From the NCBI GenBank assembly GCA_028564705.1, contig JAPXFQ010000789.1, forward strand, positions 124,001 through 188,000: a stretch of DNA of 64,000 bases, read 5' to 3'. Positions 41,653-56,600 of this stretch are shown here, in pieces. The position numbers and the translations under genes were made by a program. Each line of letters opens with the position of its first letter. Within the stretch, counting starts at the first letter, position 1. The notes beneath the pieces were generated by a model that ran no database searches, had not been told where the DNA came from, and saw only the letters and a list, made by a program, of their open reading frames with translations. This DNA is from Apricaphanius iberus. Lineage: Eukaryota; Chordata; Actinopteri; Cyprinodontiformes; Aphaniidae.

Positions 41653-44600
41653 TTAAGACTCGGAGTAGCTGGCGTCCTGCGAGGAGCCTCGCAGCGATGG
41701 CAGGCGCTCAGCTGCTTTTGCTCTTTCCGCCAAAAACTTGTCGAACTCTGCAGAGAGCCAAAAGCGTGATTCAGGGTTTGAGTCTTGACTGAATAGGACT
41801 GCACCAAGTTAGTGGAGAGGAAAAATTAAAACAGATGAAATCTAGGAAAGGTATATCTTCACTAATGAATAAAAATAACTCTAAAAGCAGCTTTAAGGCA
41901 GTGTTTCCAAAATGTTACTCACAGCACAACACATGTATCTCTACTGCCATCTGATGGTTAAATGCACAAATCACAGAAGGTACAAACTACAGGGCACATA
42001 AAATATTTCTACCAAGCCAACAAGCAAACTAGACTGTGCTTACTGCTTGAAAAATTAAGAGCTTCATACATTATAATAAATATGTTTTTATTTCGAATTA
42101 GTTCCACATGATTATCATGCTTGTAACAATGGCAGCCTAGTAAAATGTTAGCTAATAGTAGAGGTGGGTACTAAAAAGTTCACCTGAGTCTGGTTTTTTT
42201 TTAGGAAAGGATGGTATTTTTAGGGGAAGTTTTAATACACTGTGGTTTATACTTTTACTTGAGTAATATTATTATGAAGTATTGCTACTGTTACTTCAGT
42301 AAAGTTTCTGGATAATGTCCAGAGCTTAATCCCTGCAAAATCGCTGCAGTTTGTGCAAACCTGGTGAAGAACTACAGAAAACGTCTGATCTCTGTAATTG
42401 CAAACAAAGGTTTTCTGTACCAAATATTGAATTCTGTTTGTCTGAAGTATCAAACACTTATGCCATGCAATAAAATTGAAATCAATTATTTTTAAAAATC
42501 ATCCAATGTGATTTTCAGCAGTATTGTTTTAGATTCTGTCCCTCACAGTTGAAGAGTAGCCTACCTTTGATACAATATATATGTGTATATACATTACTTA
42601 CTGTAAGCATACATTTCATGAGTTTTATTCAGAAAAAATGTGTTTTGTCTGCCTTAATTCGTTTTTTTGTATTAATGTATAAATGCAAAACAATCTGTAA
42701 AAATTATTTTCACCTTCAGTCTTTAAAATGCCAGACTTTTTTTCTTTTGTCTTTTGACACCATTGTAAAATATGAAACAGATGTAATGAGCAGTCACTCA
42801 GTAATTTAGTAGCCTTTCTGCCAAGTACTAATTTATTCTTACTTGGGTAGTTTCTTGGATGGCTCCAGACTTGTCTGGGTGAGTATAAGAACGTAAAATG
42901 CATTGCATAACTAAGGTCCAGGTTGAAAACAAACAAACAAAAGAACTTCCCCTTTAAGTAAAATATATTGAAGTAGTGGTACAGTTACTTAGGTAAAATA
43001 TTTTGGTACTCTACCTACCTCTGACTGTAAAACAATCATCCAACAGGAAATAAACTGTTTAAATCCTCACCTTCACTGGTCACGCCCTCCGAGTCTTCAT
43101 AGTCATCGTACTGCATCGCAAAAAAAAAAAAAAAAAAAACAGAGGAAAGATTTTGATTCACCTACAGTTAGTGTTTTGTCAAAGTACAGAATCTCAGGTA
43201 CAGGTGCAAAAAAAGCCATTGAAAAAAAATCCATCTTTTCTTGCAGTGGGATACTCACACAGTGAAAAAAGTGCTCAACTTCAACCCTTAATTGGAGTAC
43301 CACTATTTAGTGGTTTAGTTCATTAGTTGCTGACTTAGAATATTTTTGTGTATTTGTATTTTTGCTTTTTAGTGAACTGTTATGGTCTACATTTTTTTAT
43401 TATATTTCCTAATATTAGTTTTATTTGTTTATTACAATTTTTCAGATTCTATTTCCCTATTCATTTTCCAATTGTTTTCAGGATTATCTTTTACGTCCCT
43501 CACCTGCAACAGTTAAATATATTAAATATTCACACCTGTTCCATGTCTTATTCAAGCCTCTTTTTGTATTTAGTTCCTCGCATGATCCTCTGATTTGTAC
43601 AGTCTATGTCTAATCACCTTTAATGCTACAGCCCAACCTAGTTACTCGCTTCATCTTTTTCATTAAAAGATCACCATTATGCCTCTCCTTGGCGGTGGTC
43701 TGTGTCCAGACCACCGCCAAGGGCAGCTCTAAACAGATGGGTTGTTAGCTTTGTTGTGAAGATACTTGGGGGCTGATTTCTCAACAGTTTGAGCAAACCG
43801 CAAAGCATCGCAAAACCAGGCTCTGGCCGATTCATCAACACGGCGCGGAGCGCACTGCGCCTGTTAAACCCAGAACAAGATGCATACAATTCACCTAACG
43901 CTTTTTCCCTTGATGAATATGCAATCTGGGCGTTTCTATTAGAAGACGCAAAATATTGGGAGGAGAATAGGCAAAGAAGTAGGCGTTCCAGACGCAGTGT
44001 GATTTACTAAGCATATGCATGTTTGCGCCGGCTATTTTAGCTTCTATCTTTAGCACTTCTGAAAAGCATGTCTTTATTTTGCACTACCGCATTCAACATA
44101 AGTTTATTATTGACAAACAAAAAATGTAATTCATACACATTATAAACTAAGAGTAATTAAAACTCTGATGACCATAAACCTGAGAGTTATGGAAATATTG
44201 ACCTGTTTTTCCTCCAAAGACGCATCATAACTCACTGCACTCTCATCATGTCTCCACCTGGTTAAGCGCACATGATCCTAGTAGATCCTAAATATTTTCT
44301 CACGTAGTGGTTAACCATCCTGGAGTCCAATTAATAAAATCTAGTAATCACATACAATACCACAATGACAATTGGCATTATATATGACATTTTTAAAACT
44401 AAATTCAGACATGCTGCAGTTTTAATCAGTCTAACCCTGCAATACGATGTGTGCATGCAGCAGAGAGCAGCACATGTACACAGCATGAATTACAGTTATT
44501 ACTGACAAACGAAAAACAGAATTCACAGCATTTTAGCCTAATTTTTGTGCCAAAGACGCATCATGGATCCATGCACATTATTCCTCCTCTCTCTAGCCGT

Positions 44601-47600
44601 GGTACAGCTTACATTAGCGGCCGCAAACTCCTTACTTGAAAACTGCTGCCTGCGCCTGTTGAGAATTGCTCATGCAATCTTAGTAAATCACCATCAAATT
44701 AAGGACAACCCACTCGTGCAAATGTTTAGCGCTGCACATAATTTTGCGGTCATTATCAGGAATCTTGATAAATCCGCCCCATAGTGTTTCAACAGTTTTG
44801 TAGTGGTCTGGAGGTTTCTTCCAGATAAGGGGAACATAGAAACTGAAAACTGCTTCTCTGTGTTTGGTTCTGATTCTAGGACAAAACACGAAAAGACAAG
44901 CTCAGTGGCGTGGTATATGCAGTCCAGTGCAATGAGGAATGTTCAGAGCTGTACAACGGAGAAATTAAACAGCAACTACACAAAGGGATGACTCAGCAAA
45001 GAAGAGAAAACTCATCAAGTCAAGACTCAGCAGTCCATCTACATCTAAAGGACAAAAGTCCCTCTTTTGAAGACAATAATCTAAATTTTAGATGGGACAA
45101 CAGATGGTTTGAGAGAGGAGCGAATAAAGGCCATCTATGTGAAACATATGAAACCAACCTTGAATAGAAAAGGTGGCATCAGGTTCCCGCTTTCCAACAC
45201 ATATAAAGCTATAGCACCATTAACTATAGCACCATTAGTGAGCCTTAACAACACTAACGTTTAAACTTATATATGTGATACTCCAAATCCACTTTTTTAG
45301 AACTAAAAAAGTCCTTCGAATGGAAAACAAAACATTCTCAGGACAAAAAGACAAGTCCAGTTACCTTCATTTAAACTCCAAAGATTAACATGTCCTGGAT
45401 GACTGGGAGTCTAACCAGTGTTCTGAATCTAGGGATGATTAGTAGACTAGACTTTGAAGACCTGAGTCATCTGGGCGGTTTGTATAATGACAACAGATAT
45501 ACAATATGATTTATGAACTACTAAAAGTATTTTTAAGTCTATTCTCTGAGCTACAGGGAGCCAATGTGAGGACTTTAGAACTGGAGATGATGTGCTCTAC
45601 TTTCCTGGTTTATTGAGGACTCAAATAGCAGCTTTATGGATCAGCTGCAGCTGTCAGATTTACTTTATAGGTAGACCTGTGAGGACACTGCTGCAGAAAT
45701 CAGTCCAACTAAAGATAAACGCATGGATGGGTTCTAGGGACATCAGTCCTTTAATCCTAGAAATGTTGTTCAGATAATAAAATAAAATGTTTCTGTTTTG
45801 GATATGTGGATATTGGAGGTGGTGCCTCATCATTCATGAACCTTACCGCATGTGGCTAGTGACAAGAAAGCTTGAACATTAACGAATAAACGTAATAAAA
45901 CAAAAGGAAGTACAATAAAATGACATTACTAACCTCATCTTCCAACTCCAGCCATTTTTCTACGTCATCCATGACGCTGGACTGGTTGATGGGAATCTGA
46001 CAGCATAAGTAGGACAGAGCAGAGGCTTCGTCAATGTAAGTAGAAGTGAAACAACAGTATCATCATGCCACTAAAACCACAGAAAACAATCCAAAAGTAA
46101 AAGAACAGAAAACTAAAACCAAAGCAATGAATTGAAGAAACGTAAAAAGTGGGGAAAAATGTCGACACCACCCAAAGAACACGGTCATGCTCTCTGAATC
46201 CAACACCAGCATGCAGACCAATGGGACAGATCTCAAAAATCCTGATGAGCCCAAACAAAAGTAACCCGCACTCCAGGGACAGAAAGCAAGCATTTAAAGA
46301 TCTGCTGGGCAGTCAGACCCACCATTCCCCTTTTAATCATCCAATCTAACTTTGGTGAAGAGCTGCGGGTCGAGGCTGGACTCTCATCCTTCGTTCACAC
46401 ACACATACAGAGAGCTCATTGAAAAGGGAACACTCAGAAAGAAACAGCGATTCCCCCAAATTACACCACTGCAGCACATATTCTCTATATCAGCATCTCG
46501 TTTAGCGCTGATTAATGACAGCCTATTTTTAAGTCAAATGTTTTTAACCGTTAAGCATTTAGCAAAGGTGTCATGAACGATAAGTACAGTCTTGTGATTG
46601 CTAAATTGTAGAAATCTGAAATGTCAAGGGGCCTCTTCTTACCAATCCAGTGCTGTGTGAACTGCTACCCTGAGCTTGAGCCAGACCGTCTACTGTCACT
46701 TCATTCAAATCACTGAAAAACACAAGATTTGCACATTAAAAAACTTCTATGGGAGACAACTACATAAAAACAAGACAAAATGATTCGGGTTGAAACTTTA
46801 ATATAAAGATCTTAAATTTTTTTATTTATTTTTTTTACATCTTTATAAAAACATTATTATTATTATAAATAATTTAAGGATTTCAGATTACATACTTCAA
46901 AATGTTCTCACATGGTTGGACTAATATGTTTATATGGTTTATGCACTAAAACAGTTTAAGCTGAAACCTTTTTTTTTTTTTTTTTCTGGCCAAAACAACT
47001 CGAGAAACGTTCCATCCCTTAGCTACTGCAGGATGACCGCGTCACTTAATCGGTCTTCCAGCAACAGGTCATTCTAATTATTTTTAACCAGCAATTCATC
47101 AGAATCTTAATGGTTTTCAGGTCGAGCTGCGCAAATCTAACAGCAACAGTACCAATCCACATCACCAGCAAAACTAATTGGTGCAAACATCTTTTACAGA
47201 GCCTGTTTTATTGAGTGTGTTTTAACCTTTGGTATGATTCTTTGGTGGGACAACTTGAAAAACAAGAACTGTTATGCGATTATCAAAACGGCCAGCAAAA
47301 TAATTAGCATTTAACAGCACTCCTTTTGTAACATCTGGAAAAGACAGTCCTCCTTCCCTTAGATCAATCAAAGTTACAAGTCGCCATATATGAGGTGCAG
47401 TTGGTACAAATATTATTTCGTCCTAAAAATACTAAAGCTCTTAATACACTTTTATGAAGCTTGGTACATTTTAGGATGTTTAATGGTTTCATTCCTTGTT
47501 ACTGAGTATGGTAATTGTGTTGATTTATGTAGTTTATGCCTTGACTATCCTTGACTGCTGCTGTGCACCGAATTTCCACATGTGGGACAATAAAAATTGA

Positions 47601-50600
47601 GCTGAGTTGAACAGAGAAAGGAAAACCCAAAGTTAGTCATTTCAATTAACAGTAAAGTCTTCAGACAAGTCTGAGTAAACACAGAACAATATACACATTT
47701 AAAAGAAAACTGTATTTTCTAGGACATGTTGAGACATGTCTGGCGGTTCAAGCAGTTTCACTTGCGTATAACAAAAACTACTAGGTGAGTAGCTCTAAAC
47801 TGGCTTCCACTGGAAGCCTTCCAGCATATCAGAGAACAGAATTTAAAAAAATACTTTTCTTAGTTTAGAAAGCCGCTTATAATAGAAAGGTAGACTGGAA
47901 TGTATACTGGATTTGGGAATGTTGAAAGATTTTGGAAATCAAAAAATTGAAAATGCTTTATCACGCTTATACACACAAATAGACCTGCTGGTGTAGCTAG
48001 CCATGCTAACATTACTAGTTGCTGATATAAGATTAAAAGACAATCAGAACTGTTATTCTTCTGATCATTTGGACTTTGTTTTAAAATAATGTCACACCCT
48101 GCCTGTCCTTGTATAATCTTCTACTAAATTTCCTAAAGAGTAATAATCAGCAAAAATCAGTTATAAGCAGGTTAAAACTTTAGAACTTTTTCAAAATAAT
48201 CCAAACATTGGGTACAAAATTCAGTTTAGTGAATTGCTGCTTTTAGCCTTTTCATATTCATAAATCTACTGCTCAGTTTTTTGTTTACCTCGTGACTTGC
48301 TGACTTGAGACGTTTATTTTCTGTGATAACATGTCATCTGATTCACTTGTACCTGTATATGAAAAGAGAACAGGAAACATCTTATGAAGGCAGAATAAAA
48401 CCCCAAAATGGATTATTGGTAAATACATTCAACAGCATATTTCACTGAAGGTGGTAAACATGTTGCACATTAAAACAGAAAAAATAATGTGAGTCCTAAA
48501 ATGCTCGCCCTCTACACCTATCATGTAAAAGAACGTACAACAAATACATGTTTTTATTTCAGCAATAATTATTTTCCGTATTTGATCGATGACGGAAAAA
48601 TCTGAAGGCCGTTCTAATACTAATCTGTCATTTTTACAGATTAGTATTAACACCAGGGATGTCCCGATCAGGCTTTTTTGCCCTCGAGTCTGAGTCATTT
48701 GATTGTGAGTATGTACCGATACAGAGTCCTGATCCGATACTTCTATAAGTAATACATGAAAACATAATAAAGAGCAAAAAAACAGATCCAGGATGTTCCT
48801 GTTTTTATTGACTTTATTATTTTTAACAATTCTGTTTCAAACAGACCACTTCTGTGGGGTAGCTTGAGCACATCCCAAATTCACACCACTGACCACTTGC
48901 AGCAAATGTGCACACTTTTTCTACTTTATGCACGGAATACAGTTAAAAGAAAAAAAGAGAGTTGCTACAAGAACGTCCCGGTACTCAATGTATCTTGCTA
49001 ATCTGGATCTGGACCCACGCGAGTTAAAAAGTTATGGGGGCTTTGAAGCGCGTTGTTCCCAAGAGCCCAGCGTCGTACCAACCACCGGGGCATGCGGCGG
49101 GATTTCCTCCTGCTGATGCGAGTCAGGAAGTGGCTCATTAAAATGTTCTTTCAGACTTCTGATTAGTTCAGTTGGAAAAATTTTCCCCGATTTCCAAACA
49201 TTGGCTGATATGGCACCTGATTCCATTCTCCAGTCTGGCGGCGGAGCACGGACTCAGCCTCCAGAGCAACCTCATAACCACCATGAGAAGTCAAATATTC
49301 AAAAATCTCATTATTAAAAGTTTTTTGCATTCATACTTTACTGATTACGCACAAATGATTGCGCATTTCAGTTCCATGTAGAGGAGGATGAACTTCTGAG
49401 GCTGTGCCTTTAGGCCACAGCAGGTGAACTGTTGGGATTTTAAGTGCAATAATTTCATTTCGCTTTTTAAAATGTAGTTCTCTGTTTAGCTTGTTCTGAC
49501 CAGTGGCATCATCAGCTGGTTTAGCCAGGGCTTCAGCCCCAAATGGTTTCAGTCAAGCCCCGGATGTTTTAACTCTGTTGTTTCACTGACCAGCTACAAG
49601 CTCTCCCCTCTCTCAATCACTCAGCACGGATGTTCTCTCCTCTGATCAGCGCTGCCGCTGCTGTGTTAATGCCTCTTTAAGGTATTAACGCCCATGGCGT
49701 ATGTTAACACCTTGCCATACTATGGCTGCCATAGTCCGTTGCTACGGTGGACACACGGCCCCTCCCCTCTCCTAACAAGGCCGCTCGGTACAAATGCATT
49801 CAGAGAAAATTGCATAGCGCAAAACCATAAGATACATTACGATACATTTCTAAGACTAAAACAGAAATCAAAGGATCATACAAAAATGTGGAAAAACAAA
49901 CTGTTGCAGCTCTGTTGTTCACTTTTTCTAGACAGAGACTACGGTTAAGAATTTATCTTTATAAAATGAAGGGATTCACGAAGGCAAACACTGGCTTGTG
50001 ATATTTTCTTTAGCTGTCCTGTAGGAAAAATTAATAATACAAAAGCAACAAAATAACACTTTTATTACAGAGCAGTGTCCAAAAAAAACAACCCAAAATA
50101 TTATAGCAAACATGATGTGGGGAAACACTAATATAGCAATGTCGACTCTAAAAATATATTTTGTTCTTTCCTGATAATTTATTTAACTTGAGAACTGCTG
50201 CTTTAGACAGGAAGGCCGAATGCTTCCTTTGTTGTTGAACTCGTTGATTTGGTTTTATTGTCCACTCGTTTGTATTACATTATTGTATGGTCGGAGACCT
50301 ATGTCAATACAGAAAGCTAGCTATGACAGTCTTTATAATAGCCACTCTCCGCATGCTTCCTATACTGGACCGAGCCGGAGGATTTTACTTGGTGTGGAGG
50401 TTGATGCTCTCATATCTAGGAACAACGTGACAGTGTGTAGTTTTTGCAGTATATCTTTGAAAATAGCCATTATATTATTATGTAATAATAATTACGTAAA
50501 GCACATTAATTGCAAAATATTGGCGATATTGTAAAGTATGACTTTAAAAATCAGTTTTAAAATACATAGGCGGGTCCTCTTTTCAGGGGAAAGCCATATT

Positions 50601-53600
50601 AGATGACGTCTTTACTTTTACAAGAGCCCGGATGGACAAATCGCACAGAACAAGCCCGCTATTAAAACATTGACTTCCCCCTCAAAATGCAAAAAAGTTT
50701 CGCCATAAATAAATTTTTACCTCTTCGCTAGTTCCAAGCGATGAAAGAGAGACTGATGTGCTCGTCATGTTGCTGCAAATAGATAATTCTCAGGGAATGG
50801 AGTGTTTGAAAACAGCACTAGTTGGACCTCCATTGTTGAGTTTCTTACTCGAAGACACAGATACCGTATGCTTCTGATAATTTAGGTATGTACTGCCCCC
50901 TAATGGCAGAATATTACACACTGTGCCTTTAAAGGAAAGGGTGCACTTTCATTCTGCACACATCTAAACTCCCCGTTGAAGTATTACTTTTTTAAAGAGA
51001 CATCTTTTGAGAAAATTTTTCCATATTCAGCCTTTAAATAGGAGCGAGTTCCAGAAAGGGAGCTAAATCAAAAACACATTGAGAAATTGGAGCACTTACT
51101 CAGTTTAGCCATTAGACTGTACAGACTGTCTGGTTTGGACAGACTGAGTGAGCTGTCGCTTTTAACTGAAGCAAACCCTGATTGGTTGTTGGATGAATAA
51201 ATGTCCGACAGGTTCACATAGCTGTTGCTCTAAAAGAAATCAAAAGAAAAGTGTGAAATCCAACCATGTGAAACTGGTGTGAATGTATCGCTGCTCTTTA
51301 CCTTCTGCTCTGTGCTTAGACCATTCGTTAATCGTCTTTCAAACCTGCAAATAGCAAAACAACCAATCATGCAATGGTGATTAAACAGCCTTCATCCAGT
51401 GGTATAAATAGTGTCGTAGTCACCTGTGGTAGCGCGTGAAGGCGGTGTTCATGTCGTCATTAGTGGACAGCAACTCCTCGATCAGCTTCTCCTCACTGAG
51501 TCTGGGGATGATCTTCACGATCCTGTCTTGCATCTCCTTACATACAGTGTACAACTGCTAATGACACAACGAGACAAAGCATGTGTGGGTGGGGAGGGGA
51601 TTGAAGGGCGAGATGTAGCACAAGGCGCATAAAGCGCTAGATCAGTTAGGGGTAACGTAGCGTCAGTCAACAAGAGAGGTAGGAAATCCCTTTTCCTGAA
51701 ACAGTAACAGCAGAGAACGGACGAAGCAGTGAGGCGCACGTTTACCGCGAGAAGGATCCATTTTTACCTCCAGCAGCTCCATGTCTGCTTGCTTTGCCGT
51801 GACCGGATCCAGATGGCTCATCATGTCTGACATGGTGGACAGGTTGCTCCGCACAACTCCCAGCTCAGTCTTTAGCATCTTTACCTGCAGCAACAGTAGG
51901 GTGATTGAGTGAATGAACCCATCTGTGATAAGAGGTGCACCGAGAAATCAGTTTGAGCCTGGAACAGGCCAATTTTTATCCTGACAAGTGATAAAGTGGT
52001 TGAAAACAAATTATTATTTTTTTCTTAGTGAGCAGTAAACGTACCAAAAACAAGTCCTGTCGCCACACTTTTCAGTGTGGAAGTTGCTACACTTGAGTTT
52101 GCTTTGAAATAATAGTGAAACGCTGTTTATCTGCAAAGCTGTGCGACACAGACTGCTCTCTATTAAACACACACACTGGGACATACTGACTGGGACATAC
52201 TGACGTATGTCCCAGTGTAAATAAATACTGATTAATCCCAGCTTGTGTACGGTTACGCTCAATTTAATAAGAAGTTCACCCATCTAACAGAACAGAAAAA
52301 CAGACCTTCTTTCTCAGGTCACACAGAGGTTACACAGAATAAAGTTAGAAAGAGGTTAATTACCTTGTAAAGGAGTAGAAGGCATATACCGTGATTATTT
52401 ATGGTTCGGTTCTCATGATACAGTGTTGTGAAAGAGCATTTTCCCCTTAAATGTGCTTTTACTAAACATCGGTTTGTGAAAAATCTATTAACAGACAAAT
52501 ATAACCAAATAAAATACAATGTGTGGTCTCTAATGATGACTTAATTTCTTAAGGTAAAAAAGCTATCCAAGAAACTCCATTCCTATTTGAAACTGTAAGT
52601 ACCCCCTAAACCTTATTTATGTTTTTTTCTTTTGTAAGACACCATTAGGTATTTTTTAAAATATTTTTTTTCAAACTTTGACTTTGGCCTGTTCAATGTA
52701 ATGTTACTAGAGCAGGTTAAAACTAGGACAAGTTTTGAAAATGCAACATGCTTTTCAAAACATTAGAATATTTCTAAAGTTCGATGGTAATCAAGCCTGA
52801 GTGTGGCTAGTGAAACTGAATACTGCTTTGGTGATTAATTCCTGCTAATTAGGGGTGTACTGGTACGTATATGGGGTCTTAAAGTCACAGTTTGGTATGA
52901 TATCATAAACTTTAATCAAGAAACATAAATATAAATCTGCTTATGATTTTTCTTTCACTTTGATCAACATTAAACAGTCAGTGAATTGTCCTCCTTTTAT
53001 TTCCTGAAATTAATTTGATCTTATTATGTTCCATAATTTAAAAAAGTTTAAAGTAAAGAACTGGCTGGAGATTTGATTTGACTTAAATAAAATAGTAGAA
53101 GCAGACCTAGCCAGAGTAGAGAAAAAAATATAACCACTTGGAAACATTAACTTGTTAATGTTAGGAAATTTTTAAATAACACTTTCCCCATATTTGAAAA
53201 TAAAAAATGATTTTTCTCTTGTATCAGGGATGTTTTCATTCAGCTTGACATTGTTTCAGGTGAGTCATTCAGTTCAGTGCAGAGCGTGCTATGGACCTTA
53301 TTGCTGTTGAAAGATACGTTTGTCCACAAAGTTCTAGTTCGTTCCAACCTTCTTTTTCTACTGTAGCTGCATGAGAAGCTATTAATGTTCACAAATTGCA
53401 GAGTTTAGTGATAGCTGGGTGTCATTTTTATTTTGCTTTCGAGTCGCTTTTTAACGCTGCGCTGCAGAACGTTGCACTGCACTCTGAGTTCCGCACATAA
53501 AAATTGTGCATGTGTTCAGGTAGAAAACAGTTCTGTATTAATTCATATTCGGCAAGTGCATACCGAACAAACATATAACCGTCATTTAAAAAAATCTGAA

Positions 53601-56600
53601 TCCAAATAAATGTAAAGTTGCACCCCTACAGTTAATGTATTTACAGGAGAACGGGTTACTTAGCTTTTAACATGTTGTTTGAACAAGTAAACGTTATATA
53701 CTTTAAATAGAAATTGAAGTAAGCTAAATCTGGAGCTTTACAAAACTAGCAGTCACTAGTAGTGTTTCAACTCCAAGTTTTTGTAAAAGGAAATACAGAG
53801 AAGGAGTGGTAGGGAATAGAAATAATAAGCAACTGTTAAACCAGCTTAAAGAAAATGAAATAGTTAAAGTGGAGTGAAAGTAACATATTATCTTCTAGCG
53901 TCATCACCTGGCTAGGAGTGAAGGAGCCAGTTCCCTCCAGGGCCAGTTTGAGCTCTGAAGTGTGAGCTGGGATGAGGGGAGTTTTAGAGGACAGGCGCAC
54001 AGCAGGTAAAGTAGTAACAGTAGGCCCATTCCCAGGTAAAGTCTGCCACACAGAGAGGCAGCCAGAAGACAAGAGAAAGGAATGAGTGAAGACAGGAGGA
54101 AGCACACAGACGTCAGCAGGAGACAACAGTGCGAAAACAACACCGCCTGCACCTTTTTTGGAGCTTGAGCCGACGGGTAACCATCGAGCTGAGCCTCTGG
54201 GAACTCCAGTCCCTTCCTTCGCAGGTCTTCGTACACTGACACCACGCCCGTCAGGTCGGGCGAGCTGCGGAATGCGTCGGCCCACGCCTTGATGAGTGAA
54301 AACCACACATTACTGACAGACAATGAAGCTCCTAGGGCAGGGCCCTGCCTGGGCTCTTTTGTCTTCCTCCCGCCGCAGCGTCCAGCCCCACCTGTATGAT
54401 GCCGAGGACTCTGTCATGCACGATCTGCGGAGGGTTGTTCCTCGGGATGATGGCGCGCACCAGAACCCCCTCGATGAAGTCGCGCGTCGTCACCAGTATG
54501 TGAAACCTGTAACCGCAGTTCTTCACGCAGGTCTCAAGGACCTGCAGACAGAACAAGGAAGAGGGGGAAGGGGAGGGGGGGGGGTATGGGGGACCGACAG
54601 GAAAAAACCCCAACATAAATTGACAGTTTCCATCCATCCATCCATCTTCTTAACCGCTTATCCAATTCAGGGTCACGGGGCAGCTGGAGCCTATCCCAGC
54701 AATTATCAGGCGTTAGGCAGGGTACACCCTGAACAGGACGCCAGTCTGTTGCAATAAATTGACAGTTTAAATTCCCAAATTTTACAGAGACAAGCGGGAC
54801 CAGAACTCACTGTAAGTGCCAGCATGATCTCCTTGAAGTTCTTGTTCGCAACAATTCTCTTCTTTACGGCTCTTACTGCGTCTCTGGGCCTGGATATTAG
54901 AGAAAGTGCAATTATTAGAAGCATGTTAGCTCCAGGGAAGGACAGGTTTCTCATAGTGACAGATAACACACACACACACACACCCTTCCTCTGAACTGTT
55001 GATTATGTCACAGATTTCCATGTTGAGTTCCCAGTCTTCGGATGGTAAACTGGAGTTAGTGGCACGCTCTGTAAAAAAATTAAATCAGAAGAAATAAAAA
55101 AGCTACACCAAATACAACATTGTTCCATATTTCTTTAAAATATCTTTCAGTAACACCATCAACAGTTGCTCATTGCTGTTTTTTCTTTAGTCTAAACATT
55201 TAGTCACTCTTCTAGATATATGGAATAATTAGAAACAGAATATTCAACTACCTCCACCAAGGAGATTATGTTCCCCCCGAAGTTTATCCGATATTTAGCA
55301 ACATGACTCAAAAAGTTATAGGTGGACGTTGGTGAAAAAAAAAAATGTCTGCAATGGGACCAGGAACCACACATTCAAAATTAAGCTTCCCTGGCGGAAC
55401 TCTGCGCTCAGATTGATTTTCTAGATTGATTTAAATTTTACTTTAAAAGTAAAAATAGAAAACAATAAAATAAAAAAAAATAAAATACATAAAACAACAA
55501 TATTCAGTAAGTTATAAAATGTCATTTAACAGAACAAATGGAAAAAGCACAGCTTTGTTATTTTCTGACAGGCTGCATTTACATTGCCAAAAGGGCTTTT
55601 TGTGTTTTCTGAAATGTTGATATGAGCTAAACTACAGAACTCAGCTAAAGGCTAAAAATCCTCCGATTAGCAGCTTTATTGAGCCAGTAACCAGACGGTC
55701 AGAAAACCAAACATTAGATCTTTTTACGATCAGTGGAAGAACAACATCCTAGAACAACCAGGTTGCGCTAAACCGAAACGCTCTTTGGTGTGGAAGCTGT
55801 TTCTGAGTGAGGAAGACTCAGCGTTAGCTGTTGTTAGTATCGAGGAGGTGTCTAAGATGACAGACGATGAAACGTAGAGATATTTAAAAGAAAGCTAAAT
55901 TCTCTATGGAGATGCGTGATATTAACACTGTGTCACAGTGGTTAGCGTTGCTGCAAGAAGGGTCCCGCTTCAAATCCCATCCAGGCGGGGTGGGGATATG
56001 GGCTCTCTGCACGGTGTTGCTATCTCTGGCTAATTCAGCTTCCTCCCAGAGTGGAAAAACATGATTGGTTAATTCTATGAAAATGAGCCTTTGTACCCTT
56101 CTTTTTTGACATAATGTAAAATTGGTGAAGAATTGAAGGAGCAGATTTCAGTAGATAACAGGACGGCTAAACATGTTACAGGGAGGTTACCCAGTGTAAT
56201 CCTTTTAATCTTTAAAACATCTATCTGAGATGGAACGTGTTGGATTTAAATACGTCAGTAGTTGTTCAGAAATCTGTATAATTAGGAAAAGGGTGTCCAT
56301 TATCTACAAACAGAGATTGCTGTTAACTGCAATTATGGTGCAAATTTCTTCTATTAGATGGCAAAGTCAATCTTTAAGGTCAACTCCAAATTTCCTTGCC
56401 TTTGTTTTAAAGATGCTTTACTGTACTGGCGGACACACATGGCCTGTTTCTAAGGAAGGAAGATCTTAAAGATATTTTCTTAAATATGTTATCAGCTGGT
56501 AATGATTTTAGTTGAAAACGACTAAAATCATTGTTGGCAGATTAACGTTTTACAACATCTGGCAATAAGAAATCAGTCACAAGTCTCTGATGGGTGCGTC

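Noticed and set aside
42549..42809. 86-codon frame [18 protein letters not shown]...
   Set aside because: It belongs to dispersed repeat family B; related copies are broken.
55925..56090. Functional tRNA gene
   Set aside because: The A and B boxes are degenerate and the acceptor and anticodon stems cannot form; it continues into a SINE body.
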